This document shows positions 7,771 through 15,756 of a stretch of DNA of 64,000 bases, piece by piece. The stretch is from Ascidiaceihabitans sp023955215 (GTDB lineage: Bacteria > Pseudomonadota > Alphaproteobacteria > Rhodobacterales > Rhodobacteraceae), in contig CALSPX010000004.1 in the NCBI GenBank assembly GCA_943788345.1, positions 282,861-346,860 of the forward strand, in the 5' to 3' direction. Below the pieces are notes generated by a model. That model ran no database searches. It was given only the letters and a program-made list of their open reading frames with translations, and was not told the origin of the DNA. A program made the translations under genes and the position numbers. Numbering within the stretch: position 1 is the first letter of the stretch; every line of letters begins with the position of its first letter.

Positions 7771-8523
7771 TTAGGCTTCTAAGACGAACATCTGATTTGA
7801 AAAGCTAGCCTTCAAAACAGCTTGCGCAGTGGTGTCTACTGCCAAGGTGTCCCGCGCAAGGCGCAAATGTTTCTCAACTGTAGCAACAGTTAGACCCATC
7901 AACATCGCAGTGTCTTGCATTGTCTTTCCATCGCCCACCCATTCCAAAGCTTCGCGCTGACGTTTAGTCAAACTACGCGCCGCGGTTATGTAGGGCAGGG
8001 TTAAGATCTTTAGGTGGGCTATATTGTTGATCAAATGGATATCGCGCCCGTGCTCTTCCCAGACGGCATCAATATCTCCTTGGCCAATACCACGTTTAGC
8101 TGTCAGGGCAATTGCCCCTTTGGATCGTACAGAAACGGATTTGAAACTGACAGTATAACCTGCAGTTACGCCCATTCCGTAGTTGAATTCTAAAACACGT
8201 CGCTCAGCATCCGTTAGTGTTTTTGAGCGCTGCATTTGTGCCAGGATTTCCCAGCTGCAAGCACCCTCATTGTTAAGTGCCCAATTGACCATAGGAGCTT
8301 GATTGTAATGGCGCTCACCCAAAAAAACATCGGTGTATGCGCTGTCATGGTTTGTCAAAACGATAAAATCTTCGGGGTCACCCAAAGAGGTACCCGATCG
8401 ATATCGCGTAAAGCCATAGATCAACCGATCAAAGCCGTAAGTATCCATGCACGCAACGTGAGCATCCCAAAGGGTTTCAATGGACTGACAGCTCGAAAGG
8501 AAAAATAAGTAATCCCTCACCAT
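7771..8523 (-). CDS. LuxR-family transcriptional regulator (solo, no luxI nearby)
   Basis: A 250-residue regulator with an N-terminal autoinducer-binding-type domain (about residues 1-165). A C-terminal GerE-type helix-turn-helix lies at about residues 183-240 (LTKRQREALEWVGDGKTMQD...VATVEKHLRLARDTL). A longer ORF to 8601 would overlap the end of aroQ by 64 bases. The ATG at 8523, 14 bases after the aroQ stop, is preferred, though its ribosome site is weak. Against the canonical acyl-homoserine-lactone pocket, the TraR W57 position is Tyr, Y61 is Phe and D70 is Ala, while P71 and W85 are kept. It may therefore bind another ligand or none. No synthase gene is in the window. It probably shares a transcript with aroQ. 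Confidence 0.8.
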   Translation of the reverse strand: MVRDYLFFLSSCQSIETLWDAHVACMDTYGFDRLIYGFTRYRSGTSLGDPEDFIVLTNHDSAYTDVFLGERHYNQAPMVNWALNNEGACSWEILAQMQRSKTLTDAERRVLEFNYGMGVTAGYTVSFKSVSVRSKGAIALTAKRGIGQGDIDAVWEEHGRDIHLINNIAHLKILTLPYITAARSLTKRQREALEWVGDGKTMQDTAMLMGLTVATVEKHLRLARDTLAVDTTAQAVLKASFSNQMFVLEA

Positions 8524-8537
8524 GTTTGTGATGGGTT

Positions 8538-8972
8538 TCACTTCAAATGACCTGACAATGCGTCGATTGCCAAACGGTAACCCGCGGCTCCAAATCCACA
8601 AATTTGCCCAATCGCGACAGCCGCAATAAAACTGGTGTGGCGAAATTCTTCACGAGCATGAATGTTGCTAAGGTGCAGTTCAATCACTGGAAGTTCGACG
8701 CTCGAAATCGCATCACGCAAGGCGATTGAGGTGTGTGTGTATGCGCCTGCATTCAAGATGATGCCAGTAAATGTGCCCTTTGCTGCGTGTATTGCGTCGA
8801 CCAACTCACCTTCATGGTTAGATTGCAAACAGGATACTGAAATACCTATTTCAGTCCCGTATGCCACACAATCTTCTTCGATGTCAGATAGGGTCGTGGT
8901 GCCATAAACTTCAGGTTGGCGTGTCCCTAGCAAGTTCAAGTTAGGGCCGTTCAAAACGAGGAAAGAGGTCAT
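8538..8972 (-). CDS. aroQ: 3-dehydroquinate dehydratase, type II
   Basis: AroQ removes water from 3-dehydroquinate to give 3-dehydroshikimate, the third step of the shikimate pathway. The 144-residue length fits the dodecameric type II enzyme. The family motifs are all present: FLVLNGPNLNLLGTRQPEVYG at the N-terminus with the lid Tyr, then SNHEGELVDAIH. NAGAYTHTSIALRDAI and ELHLSNIHAREEFRHTS, with its catalytic His, complete the set. It is the first gene of a probable two-gene unit with the LuxR-type regulator. A perfect 8-bp inverted repeat sits 69-88 bases upstream of its start. Confidence 0.96.
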   Translation of the reverse strand: MTSFLVLNGPNLNLLGTRQPEVYGTTTLSDIEEDCVAYGTEIGISVSCLQSNHEGELVDAIHAAKGTFTGIILNAGAYTHTSIALRDAISSVELPVIELHLSNIHAREEFRHTSFIAAVAIGQICGFGAAGYRLAIDALSGHLK

Positions 8973-9296
8973 TGGCTTATCCGGATAAATTCAACTCAAA
9001 GATTACACGTTTTTTGCTAAATCTGTCTAGTGTCTATGGAGTTTGATAGGCATATCAAACCTTGGATCAAAACATAGTTTGAGCGCGATACGTCATCATG
9101 CATTAGTGCCGACCACCCATTAGGCGCCGAAAAGCGTCAATTTCGTTTAATTTTATCTAGACCTCATCTCCAGTCCATTTTGACGCAACGGCACACAAAC
9201 TGAGTGGCGCAGAGCGGCTTGTCAGCAACACCCGTGGCTGCAACAGTAAAATTCAACACCTAAGTCACTTGAATCTAGGGTTTCGGGAGCACGAGA
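8973..9296. other. divergent intergenic region aroQ / SDR operon
   Basis: 324 bases without a gene, holding the promoters of two divergent units. The one clear element is the inverted repeat at 9041-9060. No RNA gene was recognised. Confidence 0.5.
9041..9060. promoter_or_regulatory. 20-bp perfect inverted repeat, candidate operator
   Basis: GTTTGATA, spacer GGCA, TATCAAAC: two perfect 8-base arms, about 10 bp between arm centres plus spacer. This geometry suits a dimeric repressor. It lies 69 bases upstream of aroQ and 237 bases upstream of the SDR operon. The binding protein is unknown. Confidence 0.4.
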
Positions 9297-10121
9297 ATGA
9301 CACCACATCAATTGTTTTCCTTGGATGGTAAAGTTGCACTTATAACTGGCGGTGCCACAGGTATTGGCAGAATGGCTGCAACTGGGCTCATGCAAGCGGG
9401 TGCACATGTTTTTATCGCCTCTCGCAAACAAGGTGCGTGTGAGGCCGTTGCCGCAGAACTTAATCAAATGGGCTCGTCGGGCAAAGCGACAGGTTTTGTT
9501 GGCGATGTCGGCAGCGCTGCAGGAGTGGAAGCACTTAGCGAAGAAATTGCTAAACGCACAGGCACACTCAACATCTTAATGAACAACGCTGGACTGACAT
9601 GGGGTGCCGAACTGGGCAAGTTTCCATTTGAGGCATGGGAAAAAGTGCAAAGTGTAAACAACGCAGGACTTTTCCATCTGACCCAATCCCTCCTTCCGAT
9701 GCTTATAAAATCAGCCACATTAGATGATCCTTCAAGGGTCGTGAATGTTGGTTCCGTTATGGGGGATGCACCGCTTGGTGATGGGGCATACAGCTACGCT
9801 GCATCAAAAGCAGCTGTGCACCAAATTACAAAAATCATGGCTAAAGAACTGGCCGAAAAGCATGTAACCGTTAATGCTCTTGCACCTGGCCCGTTCGTGT
9901 CGCGCATGACAGCCTTTGCCACAGCAGACGAGGATACACGTGACAAAGTTGGGCAAGATGTTCCACTGGGTCGTGTCGGTCGCGACGAAGACATCGCAGG
10001 CTGTATGCAATTCCTGTGCGGACGCGGGGGCAGCTATCTCACTGGTGCTATCCTACCTGTTTCTGGAGGAATCCAAGTGATGTCAGGCCCAAATCTGTTT
10101 CGCGCAGCACTAGAAGGTTAA
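9297..10121 (+). CDS. SDR-family oxidoreductase
   Basis: A classical short-chain dehydrogenase/reductase of 274 residues. The cofactor-binding TGGATGIG motif is at about residues 17-24, NNAG is near residue 97, and the active-site YxxxK is Tyr167/Lys171. The SVMGDAPLGDGAYSYAASKAA context resembles FabG-like and RhlG-like 3-oxoacyl reductases. As the first gene of a six-gene plus-strand operon of acyl-CoA enzymes it probably acts on a hydroxyacyl or oxoacyl intermediate; the exact substrate is not readable. The next gene starts three bases after its stop. Confidence 0.88.
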   Translation: MTPHQLFSLDGKVALITGGATGIGRMAATGLMQAGAHVFIASRKQGACEAVAAELNQMGSSGKATGFVGDVGSAAGVEALSEEIAKRTGTLNILMNNAGLTWGAELGKFPFEAWEKVQSVNNAGLFHLTQSLLPMLIKSATLDDPSRVVNVGSVMGDAPLGDGAYSYAASKAAVHQITKIMAKELAEKHVTVNALAPGPFVSRMTAFATADEDTRDKVGQDVPLGRVGRDEDIAGCMQFLCGRGGSYLTGAILPVSGGIQVMSGPNLFRAALEG

Positions 10122-10124
10122 AGG

Positions 10125-11042
10125 ATGATACGTTTCGACAACCGTGTGGCGATTGTGACAGGGGCTGGAATTGGCCTTGGGCGTAGTCACGCGCTGGGGT
10201 TGGCTGCGCGCGGTGCCAAAGTTGTCGTCAATGATCTCGGCGTTGACGCCAATGGGGTTGGTTGTTCATCAGCGGCGGCCAACGCCGTTGTAGATGAGAT
10301 TGAAGCATTGGGTGGGGAATCATTCGCAAATGGCGCTGATGTTTCGAATTCTGAACAAGTGATTGATATGATCAACCAAACGATGCAACGGTGGGGACGC
10401 ATTGATATCCTAGTAAACAACGCTGGCATCTTGCGCGACAAGTCCTTCGCTAAGATGTCGCTGGACGATTTCTCCAAGGTTGTTGATGTCCATCTTACAG
10501 GCAGCGCCAATTGTTGCCATTCGGTTTGGCCAATCATGCAAAAGCAAAAATACGGACGAATTGTACTGACGTCATCGGCCTCAGGTCTCTATGGAAATTT
10601 TGGACAATCCAATTACGGTGCCGCCAAAGCCGCAATGGTGGGCCTAATGAATGTCCTTCATCATGAAGGCGTGCGTGATGACATTCGGGTCAACACGCTC
10701 GCACCTTCGGCGGCGACTCGCATGACCCAAAACCTCGTTCCCGAAGCGGCGCATGACCTTCTAGCACCAGAAAAAATCACGCCTGGCTTGCTGTATTTAG
10801 TGAGCGAAGACAGTCCTACTAAAACGATACTAAGTGCAGGCGCGGGATGCTTTGCACAAACACGTATATTTGAAACCGAAGGTGTGATGATCAAGGGTGA
10901 CATCACCCCAGAAACTGTAGCTCAAAACTGGAAAAAGATTACAGACCCAGCAGGGCAAAACGAAATACCAGATGCATTCATCCAAACGCGTAAATTCGCC
11001 AAGCGTGCCGCTGAAGCTCATAAAATTAAACTGAATTGGTAA
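10125..11042 (+). CDS. SDR-family 3-hydroxyacyl-CoA dehydrogenase-like (HSD17B4 type)
   Basis: A 305-residue SDR that resembles the dehydrogenase domain of peroxisomal multifunctional enzyme 2. It has FDNRVAIVTGAGIGLGRSHA at residues 3-22, VVNDLGVD after the second strand, NNAGILRDKSFAKM, and the active-site Tyr164/Lys168 in SNYGAAKAA. It has the longer C-terminal tail of that subfamily (WKKITDP...PDAF). By family it would oxidise (R)-3-hydroxyacyl-CoA to 3-oxoacyl-CoA, feeding the thiolase encoded next. Spacing to the previous gene is three bases. Confidence 0.87.
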   Translation: MIRFDNRVAIVTGAGIGLGRSHALGLAARGAKVVVNDLGVDANGVGCSSAAANAVVDEIEALGGESFANGADVSNSEQVIDMINQTMQRWGRIDILVNNAGILRDKSFAKMSLDDFSKVVDVHLTGSANCCHSVWPIMQKQKYGRIVLTSSASGLYGNFGQSNYGAAKAAMVGLMNVLHHEGVRDDIRVNTLAPSAATRMTQNLVPEAAHDLLAPEKITPGLLYLVSEDSPTKTILSAGAGCFAQTRIFETEGVMIKGDITPETVAQNWKKITDPAGQNEIPDAFIQTRKFAKRAAEAHKIKLNW

Positions 11043-11065
11043 GATGAAACACACCTCATCTTACC
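11038..11065 (+). other. perfect 10-bp hairpin over the stop codon of the second SDR gene
   Basis: GGTAAGATGA and TCATCTTACC form a perfect 10-bp stem with an 8-base loop, and the TAA stop is inside the left arm. No T run follows. It could protect or process the mRNA between two operon genes, or be a DNA operator for the thiolase gene. Confidence 0.4.
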
Positions 11066-11140
11066 AACGAAACTCCAGGGTCTGGGGTTGCGCCCTCGCC
11101 ATAATCATCAATGTCCTACCCAATTATAAGGTCAACCACC

Positions 11141-12337
11141 ATGCGTGATGCAGTCATCGTCTCAACAGCCAGAACTCCAATCGGCAAAGCTTACCGTGGC
11201 TCTTTCAATGCCACCACGCCTCAAGCTTTGGCTGCACATGCAATCACGCACGCTGTAAAAAGGGCGGGGATAGAGGGCCATGAGATTAATGACTGCATCC
11301 TTGGTGCAGCCTTACAACAAGGACACTCCAGCACCAATATCGCGCGTCAGGCTGCGATCCGCGCAGGTCTACCAGTAACAGTGGCTGGCATGTCGTTGGA
11401 TCGACAATGCGCGTCCGGTATGATGGCGATCGCCACAGCAGCCAAACAGGTCATGTATGATGGGATGGACATTGTCATTGGTGGCGGTGTCGAAAGTATT
11501 TCAATGGTGCAAACACCTGAAATGCGGGTCGGGTCTGACAAATGGCTCAAAGACAATAAACCTGAAATGTATATGACGATGCTTGAAACCGCCGAAAACG
11601 TAGCGACCCGTTTCAACATTTCACGCGAAGCCCAAGATGCCTATGCTGCTCAATCTCAAGAACGCACACATGCTGCCCAACAGGCTGGTAAATTGGATGA
11701 CGAAGTGGTGGCGATGTCCACGACTATGATGATCCAAAACAAAGAAACGAAGGAGATTACATCTCACGACGTTACTATTGAAAAAGATGAGGGCAACCGC
11801 CCCGGCACCAGTGCAGAAAGCCTTGCAGGGTTGAAACCAGTCTTTAAAGATGGGTTGAACCTGCAAACTGGTGAGTTCATTACCGCTGGCAACGCCTCTC
11901 AATTGTCAGATGGTGCATCTGCATCGATCGTGATGGAGGCATCTTTAGCCGAAAAGAAAGGCCTAGAACCCCTTGGTCGCTACGTTGGTGTCATGGCTGC
12001 GGGGTGTGAGCCCGATGAAATGGGTATTGGGCCGATTTATGCTGTTCCAAAGTTACTCGAAGCCCACGGCCTCAAGATGGACGATATCGGCCTTTGGGAG
12101 CTGAACGAAGCATTCGCAAGCCAAGTTTTAGCGTCTCGCGATGTTCTAGGCATCCCAGATGAAATCCTGAACGTAAATGGCGGAGCGATTTCAATTGGGC
12201 ACCCTTACGGGATGTCGGGGGCGCGTATGGTCGGACACGCATTGATCGAGGGCAAGCGACGCGGGGCTAAATATGTGGTCTGCACCATGTGCGTCGGCGG
12301 CGGTATGGGTGCCGCAGGACTGTTTGAAGTACTGTGA
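11141..12337 (+). CDS. acetyl-CoA acyltransferase (thiolase)
   Basis: A 398-residue thiolase that by family cleaves 3-oxoacyl-CoA with CoA to acetyl-CoA and a shortened acyl-CoA. Catalytic residues are visible: nucleophile Cys90 in LDRQCASGMMA, His354 in ISIGHPYGMSGAR, and Cys384 in CTMCVGGGMGAAG. An earlier ATG at 11111 adds ten residues (MSYPIIRSTT). The ATG at 11141 gives the standard MRDAVIVSTARTPIGKA start and is preferred. It sits between the HSD17B4-like SDR and a flavin oxidoreductase in the plus-strand operon. Synthesis rather than degradation is possible for thiolases, but the gene company points to beta-oxidation. Confidence 0.93.
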   Translation: MRDAVIVSTARTPIGKAYRGSFNATTPQALAAHAITHAVKRAGIEGHEINDCILGAALQQGHSSTNIARQAAIRAGLPVTVAGMSLDRQCASGMMAIATAAKQVMYDGMDIVIGGGVESISMVQTPEMRVGSDKWLKDNKPEMYMTMLETAENVATRFNISREAQDAYAAQSQERTHAAQQAGKLDDEVVAMSTTMMIQNKETKEITSHDVTIEKDEGNRPGTSAESLAGLKPVFKDGLNLQTGEFITAGNASQLSDGASASIVMEASLAEKKGLEPLGRYVGVMAAGCEPDEMGIGPIYAVPKLLEAHGLKMDDIGLWELNEAFASQVLASRDVLGIPDEILNVNGGAISIGHPYGMSGARMVGHALIEGKRRGAKYVVCTMCVGGGMGAAGLFEVL

Positions 12338-12401
12338 ACCAAACTCAGGGCCAGCATCAGCTGGCCAACTGACTGAAAATTAACAGATAGGGACAATCAG
12401 T

Positions 12402-13397
12402 ATGGCACGCGACGATTCACATCTTCCCAAAGCACTCCAAGGGTTACGCGTTCCAATGGTTGCATCTCCACTGTTCATCATTTCGGTGCCCGAGCTGGTA
12501 ATTGCCCAGTGCAAAGCCGGGATCGTCGGATCATTCCCCGCTCTGAATGCACGTGAAGAAGATGGTGAGCATCCCATGTTGGATACATGGCTGACACAAA
12601 TCGAAGAAGAGTTGGACCGGTACAACCAAGCCAACCCCGATACTCCAGCAGCTCCGTTTGCGGTCAATCAAATCGTACATCGTTCTAACACACGGCTTGA
12701 ACGTGATCTCGAAATTTGTGTGAAACATACAGTCCCAATCTGGATTACCTCACTTGGCGCCCGTGTAGAAGTGAATGAAGCCGCCCATTCGTGTGGTGGA
12801 ATTGTTCTTCATGATGTCATCAACAACAAGTTCGCGCGCAAGGCAGTGGAAAAAGGGGCTGATGGTCTTGTGGCAGTTGCTGCTGGGGCGGGTGGACACG
12901 CCGGAAAACAATCTCCACTCGCCTTGATTAGCGAAATTCGTGAATGGTTTGAGGGACCTTTGCTACTGTCTGGATCTATCGCAACAGGTGCATCTCTTTT
13001 GGCCGCCCGTGCTATAGGTGCCGACTTGGGGTATACAGGCACCCCCTTTATCGCAACGAATGAGGCAAATGCACAACAAGAGTACAAAGACATGATCGTC
13101 GCCTCTAGTGCAGATGACATTGTGTATTCGTCACTATTTACAGGTGTTTGGGGGAACTACTTGAAGGGTTCAGTTAAAGCTGCAGGCATGGATCCCGAAA
13201 ATCTTCCGGTCGCTGACAGCTCATCAATGGATTTTGGTAGTGGATCATCCAAGCCTAAGGCATGGAAAACGATTTGGGGGTCGGGTCAAGGTATCGGTGC
13301 CGTTAAGTCCGTTGGTCCAGCTGGCGATGTGGTCAAACGAATGGCTGAAGAATACGCCGCCGCGGGTAAGAAACTTGCCGCCGAATTTGCGCCATGA
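12402..13397 (+). CDS. NAD(P)H-dependent flavin oxidoreductase / nitronate monooxygenase family
   Basis: A 331-residue FMN-binding TIM-barrel protein of the nitronate monooxygenase/2-nitropropane dioxygenase family. Visible marks are LRVPMVASPLFIISVPELV near the start and the phosphate-binding AAGAGGHAGKQSPLALI region. GSIATGASLLAARAIGADLGYTGTPF, which cradles FMN, follows. Members act as nitronate monooxygenases, enoyl-ACP reductases (FabK) or NADH:quinone reductases, so the substrate is open. It is common in such acyl-CoA operons. Its stop overlaps the next start by four bases (ATGA). Confidence 0.85.
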   Translation: MARDDSHLPKALQGLRVPMVASPLFIISVPELVIAQCKAGIVGSFPALNAREEDGEHPMLDTWLTQIEEELDRYNQANPDTPAAPFAVNQIVHRSNTRLERDLEICVKHTVPIWITSLGARVEVNEAAHSCGGIVLHDVINNKFARKAVEKGADGLVAVAAGAGGHAGKQSPLALISEIREWFEGPLLLSGSIATGASLLAARAIGADLGYTGTPFIATNEANAQQEYKDMIVASSADDIVYSSLFTGVWGNYLKGSVKAAGMDPENLPVADSSSMDFGSGSSKPKAWKTIWGSGQGIGAVKSVGPAGDVVKRMAEEYAAAGKKLAAEFAP

Positions 13398-14422
13398 CCG
13401 AACGTTCTCCGCTCGATCTACAAGCCATATCTAAATACCTGAAACCTAGATTGGATGGATTTGACGGACCGCTAGTGGCCACCAAGTTTGAAAGTGGTCA
13501 ATCCAATCCAACTTTCTTATTAAAAACACCTACGAACAACTATGTATTGCGCCGCAAACCACCAGGGGTCTTGTTGAAATCAGCCCATGCTGTGGACCGT
13601 GAGTTTCGTGTTCAAAAGGCATTGTCAGGCACTGATGTTCCTGTCGCCAAGATGCACTACCTATGTGAAGACGATTCAGTCATCGGGTCATCGTTCTACA
13701 TCATGGATCATGTTAGCGGCCGTAACTTCAACGAACCAACCCTCGGTGACCTCAACAACGCAGATCGCACTTCGGTTATGAAGGACATGAACCGCGTACT
13801 AGCAGCGCTACATGATGTAAACATCGATGAAATCGGCTTGGCTGACTATGGTCCGCCGGGCCACTACTTAGAACGGCAGGTCGGTCGTTGGTCTAAACAG
13901 TACCGCGCATCAGAAACGAAACCATTGCCTGCTATGGACCGCCTAATTGATATCATAACAGAACGAATGCCTGTCGATGACGGTCAACGCACGTTGGTTC
14001 ACGGTGATTACCGTATCGACAACATGATTTTTGAGCGTGATGGTACCAGATGTTTGGCTGTTCTCGATTGGGAACTAAGTACCATCGGACATCCTTACGC
14101 AGATCTTGCTTCCGTTATTATGCAATGGCAATTGCCTGTCGGCCGCAAAGGACGGGGCCTAATGGGCGTTGATCGCGCTGATCTTGGTTTGCCCACCGAT
14201 GATGCATTTATCATGCAATATTGCGAGCGCAGAGGATTGGATGGAATTGACAACTTTGGGTATTTTGTGGGGTTTTGTTTTTTCCGAATGGCCGCAATTA
14301 TTCAAGGCGTTCTGAAGCGTGCACTCGACGGGAACGCATCCAATCCAGAGCAGGCCAAAGAACTTGGGGCTTATGTTCCGGTTTTTGCAGAACATGGCTT
14401 GAAAGCGTTAGAGCAACGTTGA
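13394..14422 (+). CDS. APH-type phosphotransferase, ACAD10/11 kinase-domain-like
   Basis: A 342-residue kinase of the aminoglycoside-phosphotransferase fold. The catalytic loop is HGDYRIDN (His203, Asp205, Asn210) and the metal-binding DWE has Asp225. The N-terminal block ESGQSNPTFLL...YVLRRKPPGVLLKSAHAVDREFRV is characteristic of the family that includes the kinase domain of mammalian ACAD10/ACAD11 and bacterial LvaA. Those enzymes phosphorylate the 4-hydroxyl of 4-hydroxyacyl-CoA. The partner ACAD10/11-like dehydrogenase is at 16540-17850 on the other strand. The role as a 4-hydroxyacyl-CoA kinase is inferred from that pairing. The gene overlaps the flavin oxidoreductase by four bases. Confidence 0.85.
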   Translation: MTERSPLDLQAISKYLKPRLDGFDGPLVATKFESGQSNPTFLLKTPTNNYVLRRKPPGVLLKSAHAVDREFRVQKALSGTDVPVAKMHYLCEDDSVIGSSFYIMDHVSGRNFNEPTLGDLNNADRTSVMKDMNRVLAALHDVNIDEIGLADYGPPGHYLERQVGRWSKQYRASETKPLPAMDRLIDIITERMPVDDGQRTLVHGDYRIDNMIFERDGTRCLAVLDWELSTIGHPYADLASVIMQWQLPVGRKGRGLMGVDRADLGLPTDDAFIMQYCERRGLDGIDNFGYFVGFCFFRMAAIIQGVLKRALDGNASNPEQAKELGAYVPVFAEHGLKALEQR

Positions 14423-14496
14423 AGAACTAGAGGTCTAGATCGCGTCGGATATCGGCTCCGGTTCACGCAGCAATTAGCAACAATAGGACCACTGGC

Positions 14497-15366
14497 ATGA
14501 GCGACACACATCAAACTTTGCTTGATCTTTTGGCACTCGAACCACTTGAGGTCGATTTGTTCCGCGGCACAGGGCAGGGTGGTGAGACGTCTACCCGTAT
14601 CTTTGGCGGCCAAGTCATCGGACAAGCCCTAGCCGCAGCATACGGCACAGTTCCCGATCGATTGTGTCATTCGCTGCACGCCTACTTTATTCGTCCCGGT
14701 GACCCTGAAATACCAGTTATCTATCAAGTCGACCGCGCCCGTGATGGCGGCAGTTTCACGACAAGGCGTGTGGTCGCGATTCAACACGGCAAGCAGATCT
14801 TGAACATGTCGGCCAGTTTCCATGTCGCAGAAGATGGATGGGATCATCAACATCCAATGCCTGACGTGGATGGCCCTGATGATTTGCAAGACCAACGCGA
14901 ATTGCGCGCAGCTCATGTTAATGAGCTCCCTGAAAAGCATCGTGCCGACTTCCTGCGCCCACGTCCCATCGACATCCGCCAAGTGGCACCGCGTGATTTC
15001 GTCGATCCAGAACCAACCAGCGACAAAAACCACCTTTGGTTCCGGATGCGAGCAGCCGCTGGATGCACGCCGCAAATGCAGCATTGCTTGTTGGCCTACG
15101 CCTCAGACATGAACCTGTTGGGATCATCACTGCGCCCACACGGCCTGACGTGGTTTAAAGGTGAAGTTATGTCTGCCAGCTTAGACCATGCTATGTGGTT
15201 CCACGGCACTCCACAATTTCAAGACTGGCATTTGTACACAATGGACAGCCCATGGACTGGCGGAGGACGTGGATTTAACCGTGGGGCGATCTACGACCGT
15301 AGTGGCCGATTGGTTGCCTCAACGGCACAAGAAGGACTTGTCCGTCCAATCAAACCGCGTAGCTGA
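14497..15366 (+). CDS. tesB: acyl-CoA thioesterase II
   Basis: A 289-residue TesB-type thioesterase made of two hotdog domains. Features seen are FRGTGQGGETSTRIFGGQVIGQAL near residues 19-42 and SLHAYFIRPGDP. The C-terminal hotdog carries the catalytic triad region: YASDMNLLG with the Asp, SLDHAMWFH, and AQEGLVRP with the Gln. It hydrolyses medium- to long-chain acyl-CoA to free acid and CoA and may act as a relief valve in the pathway. It closes the plus-strand operon. Its TGA stop abuts the stop of the convergent VOC gene. Confidence 0.95.
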   Translation: MSDTHQTLLDLLALEPLEVDLFRGTGQGGETSTRIFGGQVIGQALAAAYGTVPDRLCHSLHAYFIRPGDPEIPVIYQVDRARDGGSFTTRRVVAIQHGKQILNMSASFHVAEDGWDHQHPMPDVDGPDDLQDQRELRAAHVNELPEKHRADFLRPRPIDIRQVAPRDFVDPEPTSDKNHLWFRMRAAAGCTPQMQHCLLAYASDMNLLGSSLRPHGLTWFKGEVMSASLDHAMWFHGTPQFQDWHLYTMDSPWTGGGRGFNRGAIYDRSGRLVASTAQEGLVRPIKPRS

Positions 15367-15738
15367 TCACCCAAATACAAAGAAACACAGCTTGTTATTA
15401 TCCGGATCACGCACATATGCGCCATAAAACCGGTCAGGAATCCGCTGTCCGGGCGCACCATCATCTGTGGCACCAAGCGCGATTGCTTTTTCATATAACA
15501 CACCAACTTCATCTTTATCGCTGGCTGGAAATGCAGTCATGGCACCGTTCCCTGGTGTTGGGTCATTTTTGTCATACGGCTTGCAAATCGCCAACATTGG
15601 TTCACCACGCTTTGTGCCGATAAAAGCGATACGTCCCATATCGGTTACTATCTTGGCGCCTTTGTCAGTGAAAAGGGCTGTGTAAAATGTTTTGGCGGCT
15701 TCCATGTCCGAAACGCCAATTGTGGTGTACCCAATCAT
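15367..15738 (-). CDS. VOC-family protein (glyoxalase/dioxygenase fold)
   Basis: A 123-residue protein with a single vicinal-oxygen-chelate module: it opens IGYTTIGVSDMEAAKTFYTALF and ends with GQRIPDRFYGAYVRDPDNNKLCFFVFG, the classic beta-alpha-beta-beta-beta ends. Whether it is an enzyme, a resistance protein or a binding protein cannot be told. It is the last gene of the minus-strand trio with the SDR and the acyl-CoA dehydrogenase, 18 bases after the SDR. Its stop directly touches the tesB stop. Confidence 0.82.
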   Translation of the reverse strand: MIGYTTIGVSDMEAAKTFYTALFTDKGAKIVTDMGRIAFIGTKRGEPMLAICKPYDKNDPTPGNGAMTAFPASDKDEVGVLYEKAIALGATDDGAPGQRIPDRFYGAYVRDPDNNKLCFFVFG

Positions 15739-15756
15739 AATTCTAATCCCATGTGT

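Noticed and set aside
8524..8601. Longer start for the LuxR-type regulator
   Set aside because: It would overlap the end of aroQ by 64 bases, and the added residues do not look like the family.
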